This document shows, piece after piece, positions 17,247 to 25,748 of a DNA stretch of 38,066 nucleotides. The translations under genes were made by a program, and so were the position numbers. The stretch's first letter is position 1. Every line of letters begins with the position of its first letter. The stretch comes from a candidate division WOR-3 bacterium. Lineage in GTDB: Bacteria; Hydrothermota; Tepidihabitantia; Tepidihabitantales; Tepidihabitantaceae. The DNA lies in NCBI GenBank assembly GCA_039801245.1, contig JBDRUF010000012.1, positions 1-38,066 on the forward strand, read 5' to 3'. The notes beneath the pieces were generated by a model. It was not told the DNA's origin, searched no databases, and saw nothing but the letters and a program-made list of their open reading frames with translations.

Positions 17247-18245
17247 TTAAATGACAACTACGCCGAAGGTTCCACGGACAATCTTACCAATTACCCTTGA
17301 GCGAGGAATCGCCCTGATTATCCTTTTTGCCCGCTCTGGAGAGGCAAAAGCCACCATCCCCATTCCCATATTAAAGGTCCGATACATCTCCTCCTCAGGA
17401 ACATCCCCCAACTTCTGAATTAGCCGAAAGATGGGTAAAGGGCGCCAGGATGCCTTTTTGATGATGCAGGAGGTCTCCTCTGGCAAAAGCCTCCTGATAT
17501 TTTCATAGAAGCCACCACCGGTAATGTGGGCAAGCGCCTTGATGTGTTTTAACAGGGGATATACCATTTTCAAATAGGAGCGATGCGGACGTAGCAGCTC
17601 TTCACCCAGCGAGCATTTTAAACCTTTTAAACGGGATTTTAAACTTAACCGGTGCATTGAAAAAAGGACCTTGCGGACAAGTGAATAGCCATTGGTGTGT
17701 AGCCCGTTTGAAGGAATTCCGATAGCCACATCACCAGGCTCCAGTCTCTTCGGGTCGACAATCTTATCCCTCTCGACTACCCCGACAATAAACCCGACCA
17801 GATCAAATTCACCGGGTCGATAAATGTCTGGCATCATTGCAGTTTCACCACCAACAAGCGCAATAGCGTTCTGTCTGCAGGCCTTTACCAGCCCTTTGAC
17901 AATTGCGGTGAGCTGGGTGCTACTCAGGTCTGAATGGGCGATGTAGTCAAGGAAAAACAGAGGTCTTGCACCCAAGGTGAGGATGTCGTTGACCGAGTGA
18001 TTGACGATGTCAATCCCTACGGTATCATATCTCGCTGCCATCTTGGCGATTAGCGTCTTTGTCCCCACACCGTCGCAACTGGCAACCAAAACCTGATTTT
18101 TTACCTTCGGCAGTACAAAGAGGGAGCCAAATAACCCAACATCCGAAAGCACCCCAGGAGTTTTCGTTGTACGGACAAGCCGGGCGATTTGTTTTTTTAC
18201 GAGGTTCATCCGTTCGATATCAACTCCCGCATCAAGATAGCGCAT
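17247..18245 (-). CDS. purM: Phosphoribosylformylglycinamidine cyclo-ligase
   Basis: The 332-residue ATP-dependent enzyme closes the imidazole ring to give aminoimidazole ribonucleotide in purine synthesis. Family signatures are YLDAGVDIE at the N-terminus, SCDGVGTKTLIA, GGETAMMPDIY, NGLHTNGYSLVRK and ITGGGFYENIRRLLP. The length is slightly short (about 345 is usual). The promoter at 18251-18279 ends 5 nt before the ATG, so the message is probably leaderless. Its 3' end faces the Xer gene with only 2 bases between the stop codons. Confidence 0.96.
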   Translation of the reverse strand: MRYLDAGVDIERMNLVKKQIARLVRTTKTPGVLSDVGLFGSLFVLPKVKNQVLVASCDGVGTKTLIAKMAARYDTVGIDIVNHSVNDILTLGARPLFFLDYIAHSDLSSTQLTAIVKGLVKACRQNAIALVGGETAMMPDIYRPGEFDLVGFIVGVVERDKIVDPKRLEPGDVAIGIPSNGLHTNGYSLVRKVLFSMHRLSLKSRLKGLKCSLGEELLRPHRSYLKMVYPLLKHIKALAHITGGGFYENIRRLLPEETSCIIKKASWRPLPIFRLIQKLGDVPEEEMYRTFNMGMGMVAFASPERAKRIIRAIPRSRVIGKIVRGTFGVVVI

Positions 18246-18250
18246 AAAAC

Positions 18251-18279
18251 AATCTACCTATGGAAAGGTCTTGAGTCAA
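18251..18279 (-). promoter_or_regulatory. Leaderless promoter of purM
   Basis: On the minus strand, TTGACT (18279-18274), a 17-bp spacer and TAGATT (18256-18251) lie 5 nt before the ATG at 18245. Confidence 0.7.
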
Positions 18280-18376
18280 GTTCTGGTTTTTCTGACACTC
18301 TCAGTTAATAAGAATTGTTCTAAGCTAATAATTTCTAATAACTTGCTTGCCTTTTCTTTTAATAACCAACTTCAGA

Positions 18377-18391
18377 GGGGGAGTAACCCCC
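18377..18391. repeat. GGGGG-N5-CCCCC hairpin
   Basis: GGGGG-AGTAA-CCCCC forms a perfect 5-bp stem with a 5-base loop between purM and the GNAT gene. It has the same design as the hairpin at 7113-7127. Apart from the purM promoter, this 264-base gap shows no other feature. Confidence 0.45.
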
Positions 18392-18509
18392 CGGGTGCAT
18401 CCCGATTCAATAACAACTATACATTTAAATGTGCAGATATTTTTCAATATAAATTTAGATTCTCATGTGGTGTTACCATTAAAATCGTAGGGAGTGAAGA
18501 AAGGAACGG

Positions 18510-19460
18510 CTATAAGGACTTAAAATAGAAGTTGTAGGTGCGGCTCGGGTCCGGACGGAACCCCAAACGCCAGTAGAGGGATAACACCGGGTTGCTGCTG
18601 AAAGAGGCAACAAGCGCAAACTTTGCCCCTTGATTTTTAATCCATTGCAACGCGTAAACCAAAAGCGCCCAGCCAATGCCTTGGTGCCGCCATTGAGGTA
18701 GAACCCCAAACTCGGCAATCTCATAAATCAGTTCTTGGTTTCTATCATCCCGGAAAATTAAAAGATAGCCAATCGGCTTGTTGCCTGCTCGGGCAAAAAG
18801 AAACTGCTCAGGCTGGAACCTTGAATCGGAGGTCTCCCAGTCAAGGTAAACATCACTTACTGGTTCACCCTGATTGGGGATGTCATCGAACACCTGCTGC
18901 GCCAGTGCTGATAATTCCTGCCTTTCCCGTTTAAGGTCAATTGGGGTGATGGTGATGCCTGAAATTGGTTGGTATTCAGGCAGCGATTCCAGGTTGTGCT
19001 GAAAACCGAGCATAGAAATGGGATGGAGGGAAAAACCAAGTTCCATTAATATGGGCGGGTGGATATTGTCAGTGCTGCGGTAGAATATCATCGCCTCATT
19101 CACGCGAAACTTCTTGGCGAGGGTTTGGGCAATAGTAAATAGTTCATCAGTGAGCAAATGATAGCAGTCCCTTCCGCGTGCTTCGGATCCAAGGTAAAGC
19201 CCCATATTAACAATGTCCTTTTGATGCCAAACTGAAACTCGTGCCCAGCCATAGCCGATGATTTTCCCGCTTTTTTCTAAAACCAGCCCCGCCCCATTCT
19301 GCAGCCAGTCAACATTAAAGAGGCGTTCGATCTTTTCAATTGACTCGGCAGGTCGTTGACCGATTTCAGCATAAATCTGATGGGTCAACAAACCGATTGC
19401 CCGAGCATCACTGTTATTCAAGGGGCGGACCTTGAAAACTTGATAATCACCTAAACTCAT
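18510..19460 (-). CDS. GNAT-family N-acetyltransferase
   Basis: The roughly 316-residue protein ends in a clear GNAT domain: EFGVLPQWRHQGIGWALLVYALQWI is the acetyl-CoA-binding A motif (Q/RxxGxG/A), and LSLYWRLGFRPD is the B motif. The N-terminal half (NNSDARAIGLLTHQIYAEIG, then GYGWARVSVW and GSEARGRDCYHLLTDEL) looks like a second, degenerate GNAT fold, so it may be a tandem acetyltransferase. The substrate is unknown. The start could be TTG 19475, which would be nearly leaderless relative to the promoter at 19485-19512, or ATG 19460; I annotate the ATG. Neither has a Shine-Dalgarno. Confidence 0.8.
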   Translation of the reverse strand: MSLGDYQVFKVRPLNNSDARAIGLLTHQIYAEIGQRPAESIEKIERLFNVDWLQNGAGLVLEKSGKIIGYGWARVSVWHQKDIVNMGLYLGSEARGRDCYHLLTDELFTIAQTLAKKFRVNEAMIFYRSTDNIHPPILMELGFSLHPISMLGFQHNLESLPEYQPISGITITPIDLKRERQELSALAQQVFDDIPNQGEPVSDVYLDWETSDSRFQPEQFLFARAGNKPIGYLLIFRDDRNQELIYEIAEFGVLPQWRHQGIGWALLVYALQWIKNQGAKFALVASFSSNPVLSLYWRLGFRPDPSRTYNFYFKSL

Positions 19461-19484
19461 ACCGTGCGTGGGCAATTTTGCTGG

Positions 19485-19512
19485 ATGATAGCAAAATTAT
19501 TCTACCTGTCAA
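19485..19512 (-). promoter_or_regulatory. Promoter of the GNAT gene
   Basis: On the minus strand, TTGACA (19512-19507), a 16-bp spacer and TATCAT (19490-19485) lie upstream of the GNAT gene. The leader would be about 3 nt to TTG 19475 or 18 nt to ATG 19460. It is back to back with the lptF promoter, with 15 bp between the two -35 boxes. Confidence 0.65.
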
Positions 19513-19527
19513 TTAAAATCCGTCCGA

Positions 19528-19555
19528 TTGACATATAAAATTCAAGAGGTATGAT
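19528..19555 (+). promoter_or_regulatory. Leaderless promoter of the LptF/G pair
   Basis: TTGACA (19528-19533), a 16-bp spacer and TATGAT (19550-19555) lie 6 nt before the ATG at 19562. No Shine-Dalgarno is present. Confidence 0.72.
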
Positions 19556-19561
19556 AATTAA

Positions 19562-20803
19562 ATGCGATTACTACACCGCGAGGTGCTAAAGGAATTTCTG
19601 CCCCTGTTTGTTTTTGCCATTCTCGTTTTAGCCTTTGTTTTACTGATGGACCGGCTTTTTCTTTTGGCCGACCTTTTGGTGCGCAAGGGTGTACCGGTTG
19701 GAGTTGTCGGTGAGATTGCATTCTTTTCCCTGCCTTTTGTTATTTCTATCAGCGCTCCTTTGGGCGGATTGATTGGTGGTGTTGTTACATTTGGCAGGAT
19801 GTCCCAGGATAATGAGGTGGCGGTGGTGCGTGCCGCCGGTGTGCCGGCGTGGCGTCTTTTTGTCCCGGTTCTTTTCTTGGGCGCACTGCTTGTCCCGGTG
19901 ATGGTCTTTTTTAACGGCTTTGTGGTTCCGGAAACCCAGCACCGGGTGCGTAATCTCTTGACCGATATTGCCCGAAAAAAACCGGCGCTACGGATTCAGG
20001 AGAGGATTTTTATGGACGACTTCCCGGGCTATATGGTTTATATCGGGTCAATGGATGAGCGTCGTTCAACCGTCACCAATGTGGTCATCTTTGAGCGAAC
20101 CCGCGGCAATCGCACCCCGGCATTTATCACCGCCCCTAAGGGAAAAATTAGCTACACTTCTGACGACCGGTATCTGATTCTCAATCTTTATGATGGAGAA
20201 ATCCACGAACTGATTGAGAGTGGCAACTACCGCCGGCTTTCCTTCCGGGAACATACAATCAACATCCTGACCGATGATGAACTGGTGCGCCGGGGTCGGG
20301 AATACCGCAGTGATGATGAACTGTTTCTGCCGAATCTTTTTAAGCAAGTTGCAACAATAAAAGGAGATGTCGCCAAGTTAAATCAGGAGGTTAAAAAGCT
20401 GAGTCAACAAGCGCAAGGTGATCAGGCGAGACTTATGCACTTGGACGAATTAAAGACAAGGTTACGTTATCGCCGACTTGAAGCGGTTCGTTCCCAGACC
20501 GAGATTCAGAAGAGGTTTTCCCTGGCATTTTCGTGCCTTTTCTTCTTACTCTTTGGAGCACCTGTGGGTTTAATTTTACGCCGGGGGGGGATTGGCACAG
20601 GGTTTATAATCGGACTCGTTTTTTTTGCCGTTTATTACATCCTGCTCCTCGCCGGTGAGAATATGGCAGAAAGTGGCAAATTGACACCTTTTGTTGGAAT
20701 GTGGTTGCCCAATATCGTATTAGTATTACCGGTGACAGAATTACTTTCAAGAACACTTTTTGAATTTTCACCCCTACGGATGTTATTAACCCTTAAAAGA
20801 TGA
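19562..20803 (+). CDS. lptF: LptF/LptG-family permease (first copy)
   Basis: The 413-residue inner-membrane protein belongs to the YjgP/YjgQ family (PF03739). With LptB it extracts lipopolysaccharide from the inner membrane. Predicted membrane segments lie at about residues 13-33, 46-72 and 95-119, and three more near the C-terminus (about 325-345, 352-372 and 380-400), with a periplasmic beta domain between. Conserved elements are the N-terminal LHREVLKEFLPLF and GRMSQDNEVAVVRAAGV. An unusual feature is a coiled-coil-like insert at about residues 258-315 (KLNQEVKKLSQQAQGDQARL), which makes it about 45 residues longer than its neighbour. The next permease starts within its stop (ATGA). Confidence 0.9.
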   Translation: MRLLHREVLKEFLPLFVFAILVLAFVLLMDRLFLLADLLVRKGVPVGVVGEIAFFSLPFVISISAPLGGLIGGVVTFGRMSQDNEVAVVRAAGVPAWRLFVPVLFLGALLVPVMVFFNGFVVPETQHRVRNLLTDIARKKPALRIQERIFMDDFPGYMVYIGSMDERRSTVTNVVIFERTRGNRTPAFITAPKGKISYTSDDRYLILNLYDGEIHELIESGNYRRLSFREHTINILTDDELVRRGREYRSDDELFLPNLFKQVATIKGDVAKLNQEVKKLSQQAQGDQARLMHLDELKTRLRYRRLEAVRSQTEIQKRFSLAFSCLFFLLFGAPVGLILRRGGIGTGFIIGLVFFAVYYILLLAGENMAESGKLTPFVGMWLPNIVLVLPVTELLSRTLFEFSPLRMLLTLKR

Positions 20804-21894
20804 GAATCATTGATCGGCATCTTTTGAAGGAGATGGTTAAGTTTACACTTCTGGCTTTAGCAAGCGTGGTGATTATCTATCTCCTGATAGACCTGTTTGA
20901 GGAGTTGTCCTACTTTACCACGAGAAAGGTCAGTTTCCTGGTAATTCTTAAGTATTATTTCTACAGTTTACCTTCAGCAGCGACACTCTTGTATCCGGTA
21001 AGCCTAATTCTCGCGGTATTTGTTGTTTACGGGCAGATGACAAGATACAATGAAATAGCCGCCTTCAAAAGTTCTGGTATAATTGTCTACCGGCTTTTTG
21101 CCCCGGCGATTGTTGTGGGAGCGATTACTATTATAATTTATCTACTCGGTAATGAGTTTGTTACCGTTCCTTTTAACCGGCGCCTCAGCGACCTCCGCCG
21201 GTATGTGATTGAAAAAAGAGGATCTCCCGAGAACGAAAAAAGACAGGATGTGTATCGCATTGACGCCAATATTGTTTTGTGGGCACGGGAACTGGAGAAG
21301 CCTCATTATGACTTTCAGGGCATAACTTTGAGGAATTTTTTGCTTATTAAGCTTAACAAAAAACGCCGTGTTGTCGAAAGAATAGATGGGGAAATTGCCG
21401 TATACGATGATAGTGGGTGGGTTGGTATGGCTCTGAAAAGGCGAGAATTTGACTCTACGGGCAAGGAAAATTACCATTATCTGGAAAAAGGGGAATTGGA
21501 TATGCTGGAGAAAAAAGCAGTGGAATGGGGTCGCCCGGCAAGACCGGTTGAAGAGATACCAACACTCCTCCTGTCCAGATACATCAATCAGCTAAAGGCA
21601 ATAGGGGAAAATGTTGTCCGAGAGGAGGTTGAATATCACTACCGGTTTTCTTACGCGCTCATTGGGTTAATCGTTGTGCTCTTGGGGCTTCCTCTCTCGG
21701 TAAAATTGCGTCGTGGTGGGGTAATGCTTGGTCTCGGTCTCGGTCTACTTTTTTCCTTTCTTTACTGGGGGGTCATTCAGACCTGCCGCGCACTTGGTGG
21801 TTCCCATGTGGTCACGCCCGCGGTTGCTGCTTGGCTACCCAACCTTATCTTTGCCGCTGTGGCAGCTGTACTTTTCTTCCAAGTAGAAAGATAA
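20800..21894 (+). CDS. lptG: LptF/LptG-family permease (second copy)
   Basis: The 364-residue partner belongs to the same family, with the usual six membrane segments (three before residue 120 and three after about 285) around a periplasmic beta-jellyroll. MRIIDRHLLKEMVKFTLLALA, VYGQMTRYNEIAAFKSSGI and LIGLIVVLLGLPLSVKLRRGG are the conserved parts. LptF and LptG form a heterodimer in known systems, and the 4-nt overlap with the first copy fits a pair made in equal amounts. Which copy is F and which is G is assigned only by order. An lptE-like gene lies about 5 kb away at 27085-27582. LptB, A and C are not in the window. Confidence 0.9.
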   Translation: MRIIDRHLLKEMVKFTLLALASVVIIYLLIDLFEELSYFTTRKVSFLVILKYYFYSLPSAATLLYPVSLILAVFVVYGQMTRYNEIAAFKSSGIIVYRLFAPAIVVGAITIIIYLLGNEFVTVPFNRRLSDLRRYVIEKRGSPENEKRQDVYRIDANIVLWARELEKPHYDFQGITLRNFLLIKLNKKRRVVERIDGEIAVYDDSGWVGMALKRREFDSTGKENYHYLEKGELDMLEKKAVEWGRPARPVEEIPTLLLSRYINQLKAIGENVVREEVEYHYRFSYALIGLIVVLLGLPLSVKLRRGGVMLGLGLGLLFSFLYWGVIQTCRALGGSHVVTPAVAAWLPNLIFAAVAAVLFFQVER

Positions 21895-21900
21895 CCAGCG

Positions 21901-22551
21901 ATGCTTGGCGTTCTCTTTATACCTTTGTTTTTGCTTTCAGCAAATCCTAACAGCATCAGCTGTGACGCTGATAGCGATTGCTATTATCTCCCATCCCAGG
22001 CAATAGTTGCCAAGAAAAAGGCACCAGCGTTGATTCTACTCCACTGTAACGGCGCCACAAGAGAGGATTTGGATACCTGTCGTTTAATTGGCGATTCTCT
22101 TGGCTGGATTTTAGCAACCTGCCATTCAAGCAGAAATCACCGTGACATTCATCTAAATGATGGGGATATCGTTAAGACAATAAACAAATTACTCAGATAT
22201 TATCCGGTTGATACAAACCGGATATATCTTTTCGGATTCTCCGGACAGGGTGTGCAAGCGCTGGCAACAATGTTTTTACATCCAGAACTGGTGCGTGGGG
22301 TGATAACTGTCTGTGCTCATCAAGCCACCTTGAATCTGGCAATGCCAGAACTACTCGACAACCATTTTGTTTATCTTGTAACTCGAAACCAAGACTGGAA
22401 TCTTATGGCTAACTATCAGCTCTACTGGGAGTTAAAGTCCTGGGGTGTAACCTGTACGCTTGCTGTCACTGCAGGCGAGCACAGTGCTGGTTCCTGGCGG
22501 GAGATTCTTTATGGCTGTTACTGGCTTTCTCAGCAAAAACCATCAAAATGA
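21901..22551 (+). CDS. Exported alpha/beta-hydrolase-like protein
   Basis: The 216-residue protein has an N-terminal hydrophobic segment (LGVLFIPLFLLSA) that looks like a signal peptide. The alpha/beta-hydrolase fold is suggested by ALILLHCNGATREDLD (oxyanion region) and YLFGFSGQGVQAL, a GxSxG nucleophile elbow with its Ser near residue 116. A late His is present in TAGEHSAGSW (near residue 194). The overall form resembles dienelactone-hydrolase or esterase-like proteins; the substrate is unknown. It starts 6 nt after the second LptF/G gene and is probably co-transcribed with it. Its last 9 bases overlap the 3' end of polX on the other strand. Confidence 0.7.
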   Translation: MLGVLFIPLFLLSANPNSISCDADSDCYYLPSQAIVAKKKAPALILLHCNGATREDLDTCRLIGDSLGWILATCHSSRNHRDIHLNDGDIVKTINKLLRYYPVDTNRIYLFGFSGQGVQALATMFLHPELVRGVITVCAHQATLNLAMPELLDNHFVYLVTRNQDWNLMANYQLYWELKSWGVTCTLAVTAGEHSAGSWREILYGCYWLSQQKPSK

Positions 22552-24282
22552 ACGCGGGGCGACTTTGTTCAGAAGTTTCAAAAGTTTGTCAAAGGAAAGG
22601 CAATTAATGACATCCTCCTTTTCCAGCCATGCCCGCCGCGCCGTGATGACCCCGTAACGGATCCAGTTCAGTTCCGCAACCGCATGGGCATCGGTATTTA
22701 TTGCCAGTAAAACACCCGCCTCTTTAGCCTTTCTTGCCCAAATGTCATTTAAGTCCAGACGGGCGTAATAGGAGTTAATCTCCAAGACCTTATGAAACCT
22801 TGCTGCATATTCTATCACCCTTTCAAGGTCAATCTCATAACCTGCTCTTTTGCCAATAAGACGACCGCTGGGATGAGCGATAAGATGAACCAAGGGGTGT
22901 TGGATGGCATAACAAATTCGACTAGTTGCCTCCTTACTAAACGCCTGATGAATTGCGGCAATTACCAAGTCGAGCCGGGCAAGGGTTTTATCAGAGTAAT
23001 CAAGTCTGCCACTGGTGGTAATATCAACCTCAGCCGATTTTAACACCCTAAACCCTTTTAACTTTGAATTTAACCTATCAATCTCATCGCACCTCTTTAG
23101 TAATTCATCCTCGTTGAGCCCCCCCGCGTAGCCTGCAGAAACGGAATGCTCAGCGACGGCAATATGAGAGTAACCACGTTCTTGACAGGCAGCAACAATC
23201 TCCTCAAGCGAAGAGTTGCCATCCGAGGCATCGGTATGGATATGAAGGTCACACTTAATGTCCTCTAACTTTATCAACTTGGGCAGCGAACCTTCCTTTG
23301 CCGCCTCAATTTCTCCTCTGTCTTCCCGCAACTCTGGCTCAATATAAGGTAGACCCAAAGCTCGATAAACTTCAACCTCTGTTTTTCCGGCAATACGGCG
23401 CTCACCCTTGAAAACACCGTATTCAGAGATTTTTAAACCTAATTTCTGTGCCATTGAGCGCAGGGCAATGTTGTGGTCTTTGGAACCAGTGAAGTACTGG
23501 AGAGCTGCACCAAAAGCATCGCTTTCCACCACCCTCAAATCAACCTGCCGAACCCCGGTGCCGGTGCCAACAAGGATTGATGCCTTCGTCTCCCCAGCAG
23601 AGACTACTTGTCTGATCAAGGGGTAATTAATAAAGCGTTGAACAATCATCTTGGGGTCGCTCCCAGTTGCTAAGATATCAATATCACCAATCGTTTCTTT
23701 GCCACGGCGCAAGGAACCAGCAACAGCAACCTTTTTTACCTGCGGTTCCTTTTGGAGGTGGGCGATGATAGATTGAGCCAGTTCGTCCGCCTCATTTAGA
23801 TACATCCTTTCCTTAGAATGTTCCGCGGTCTCAATACCTTTGAGGATATTCTCTGCCTTCTTCTCACCCATACCCGGAAGTTTTGCTAACGAGCCATCAG
23901 CCAAGGCCCTTTTTAAACTCTCAAGGTCCTTTACCCCTAATTTTTCATAAACCAGTTTGACCGTTTTCGGTCCAACCCCGGGAATTTCCAAAAGTGTGAA
24001 TAATCCAGGTTCGAGTCCACTTGTTGCCTCTTCAAGTTTTTTCATTTTGCCAGTAGTCAGGTATTCATGAATCTTTTTGGCGATGCCGGATCCAATGCCA
24101 GGAATAGTCTCCAGCCGGTTTGCCTTATCCAGTTCTGCCACATCCTCAGTTAAATCGGCAAGCACCCGCGCAGCCTTGCGATAGGCAAGGACCCTAAACC
24201 CTGTTTCTCCCTTTAACTCTAAGGCGTCGGCGATACGGGCAAAGATTCGGGCAAGTTCCTGATTAACTACCGCCATTTGCAT
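22543..24282 (-). CDS. polX: Family X DNA polymerase with PHP domain
   Basis: The roughly 579-residue bacterial PolX is a gap-filling repair polymerase with a 3'-5' exonuclease. Domain order: an N-terminal 8-kDa-like helical domain (ELARIFARIADALELKGETGFRVLAYRKA), helix-hairpin-helix repeats (IPGIGSGIAKKI, IPGVGPKTVKLV, LPGMGEKKAENI), the nucleotidyltransferase palm with GSLRR and the metal-binding GDIDILA (about residues 189-202), then a C-terminal PHP domain (KCDLHIHTDASDGNSS, AVAEHS, AIHQAF, INTDAH). I take ATG 24282; further upstream codons lie inside the amidohydrolase gene and do not match the family. It overlaps that gene by 16 nt. Confidence 0.93.
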   Translation of the reverse strand: MQMAVVNQELARIFARIADALELKGETGFRVLAYRKAARVLADLTEDVAELDKANRLETIPGIGSGIAKKIHEYLTTGKMKKLEEATSGLEPGLFTLLEIPGVGPKTVKLVYEKLGVKDLESLKRALADGSLAKLPGMGEKKAENILKGIETAEHSKERMYLNEADELAQSIIAHLQKEPQVKKVAVAGSLRRGKETIGDIDILATGSDPKMIVQRFINYPLIRQVVSAGETKASILVGTGTGVRQVDLRVVESDAFGAALQYFTGSKDHNIALRSMAQKLGLKISEYGVFKGERRIAGKTEVEVYRALGLPYIEPELREDRGEIEAAKEGSLPKLIKLEDIKCDLHIHTDASDGNSSLEEIVAACQERGYSHIAVAEHSVSAGYAGGLNEDELLKRCDEIDRLNSKLKGFRVLKSAEVDITTSGRLDYSDKTLARLDLVIAAIHQAFSKEATSRICYAIQHPLVHLIAHPSGRLIGKRAGYEIDLERVIEYAARFHKVLEINSYYARLDLNDIWARKAKEAGVLLAINTDAHAVAELNWIRYGVITARRAWLEKEDVINCLSFDKLLKLLNKVAPRSF

Positions 24283-25748
24283 TTCTGATAAACTACTCTC
24301 CCAGCACAATAGGTGGCGAGGACCTGACAGCAAGGATTTTCCCTTGGGTCGGCATCAAGGACAACGAAATCGGCATCAAACCCGGGTTTGAGGATTCCGG
24401 TTTTGTTTTCAATGCCCAGAGAATAGGAGGCATTGGCTGTGAACAGATCAAAGGCATCTTTGCCTTTGATCCGCTGAGAGACATTGGGCAGAGAAGTTGC
24501 TGCCTTGATTCCTCTAAGAGGGTCCAGTGGCGTGATAGGCGAGTCAGACCCCCCAGCAACGGTAATCCCATTTTCTAAAAGCAACCGCAGTGGATTGGTA
24601 TTTTCCCAGCGTTCCCCAAGTCTTTGAGCATACATCCCGAGAGGCCCCCCCCAAGTGGTTTCAAATACGGGCTGAACGCAAACTATGAGCTTTAACTGCG
24701 CTATGCGCCTTATTAATTCTAAGGACAACAGTTCCGCATGTTCTATGCGATGGCGTAACGGGTTGTCAAAGCCATTTTCAACTAAAGATTCATGGCATCT
24801 GAGTAGTTGCTCAATCGCCCGGTCACCAATTGCGTGAAATGCGGTCTGGAGTTCAAGGTTGGTTGCCTGAGAGATGAATGCAACAATTTCTTCGTCAGTA
24901 TGATAGAGCAGCCCTTTGTATCCAGGTGCATCAGCATAATCCTTAGTCAAAGCAGCGGTATGGGAACCAAATGAGCCATCAATGAGCAGACAGCCGCCAA
25001 TCCTGGCTAAACCGAATTTCCGGGCGATAAACGGATTCCAACTTTGGAGAAAAGGCACCATCCTTATTGGCGCCTCATCAAGGGCATCAAGGAGGGTTTT
25101 CCATTCCTCTTCTCCAAGTTCATTTGAGCCGATGAGAGCTGCAAGGGTAGTAACGCCGTTCTTCACAGCGATTTGTGAGGTAAGTTGAAACGCCTCTTTG
25201 ACAATCTCTTTGGGCAGTTGCCGTTTGAGTTTAGTCGACAAGGACTCATAGGCAGGGCCTCTGACAACACCGGTAGGTTTCCCCGCGCCATCAAGTTCGA
25301 CACCATCACTTACTGTCTCTGGTAGTAATTTAAGCGCCTCTGAATTGCCAACCCCGGAATGACCATCAACCCGGTAAACAAAAACAGGTTTTCTCTGGCA
25401 CAATCGGTCAAGCTCCCGGCGATAGGGATAACGGTGCTCCTGTAAGCGCTCAGGTTCAAGATTAAATCCAAGGATGATTGGCGAATCCGCCTTTTCTCTA
25501 AGAGCTGTGGAGAGGCGCTCTAACACATCTGGAATTGACTTGGCAGGGGAGAGGTCAGGATAAAAAAGCCCCAATCCTGTTTCCAAGGGGTGAACATGGC
25601 TGTCAATAAAACCGCTGCAAATATAGTAACTACCAACCACCTCCTCTGTAGGGATGAGCGCTACTATCCTACCATCTTGAAAAACCATTCTCCCCGGATA
25701 AGGCTCTGTTTCCGGCTCAGGAATCAAAAGCCCAGAAATAACTTCCAT
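24267..25748 (-). CDS. Amidohydrolase, YtcJ-like
   Basis: The 493-residue metal-dependent hydrolase belongs to the amidohydrolase_3 family (PF07969). Metal-site and family motifs are GFIDSHVHPLE near residue 47, ILGFNLEPERL, KPVFVYRVDGHSGVGNS, DGSFGSHTAAL, TAFHAIGDRAIEQLL, HRIEHAEL and VAGGSDSPITPLDPLRGI. The C-terminal GILKPGFDADFVVLDADP is the small beta-barrel part. Members act on varied cyclic or linear amides, and the substrate cannot be told from sequence. The start directly abuts the stop of the methyltransferase gene, and the stop overlaps polX, so it is inside a tight operon. Confidence 0.88.
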   Translation of the reverse strand: MEVISGLLIPEPETEPYPGRMVFQDGRIVALIPTEEVVGSYYICSGFIDSHVHPLETGLGLFYPDLSPAKSIPDVLERLSTALREKADSPIILGFNLEPERLQEHRYPYRRELDRLCQRKPVFVYRVDGHSGVGNSEALKLLPETVSDGVELDGAGKPTGVVRGPAYESLSTKLKRQLPKEIVKEAFQLTSQIAVKNGVTTLAALIGSNELGEEEWKTLLDALDEAPIRMVPFLQSWNPFIARKFGLARIGGCLLIDGSFGSHTAALTKDYADAPGYKGLLYHTDEEIVAFISQATNLELQTAFHAIGDRAIEQLLRCHESLVENGFDNPLRHRIEHAELLSLELIRRIAQLKLIVCVQPVFETTWGGPLGMYAQRLGERWENTNPLRLLLENGITVAGGSDSPITPLDPLRGIKAATSLPNVSQRIKGKDAFDLFTANASYSLGIENKTGILKPGFDADFVVLDADPRENPCCQVLATYCAGRVVYQKCKWR

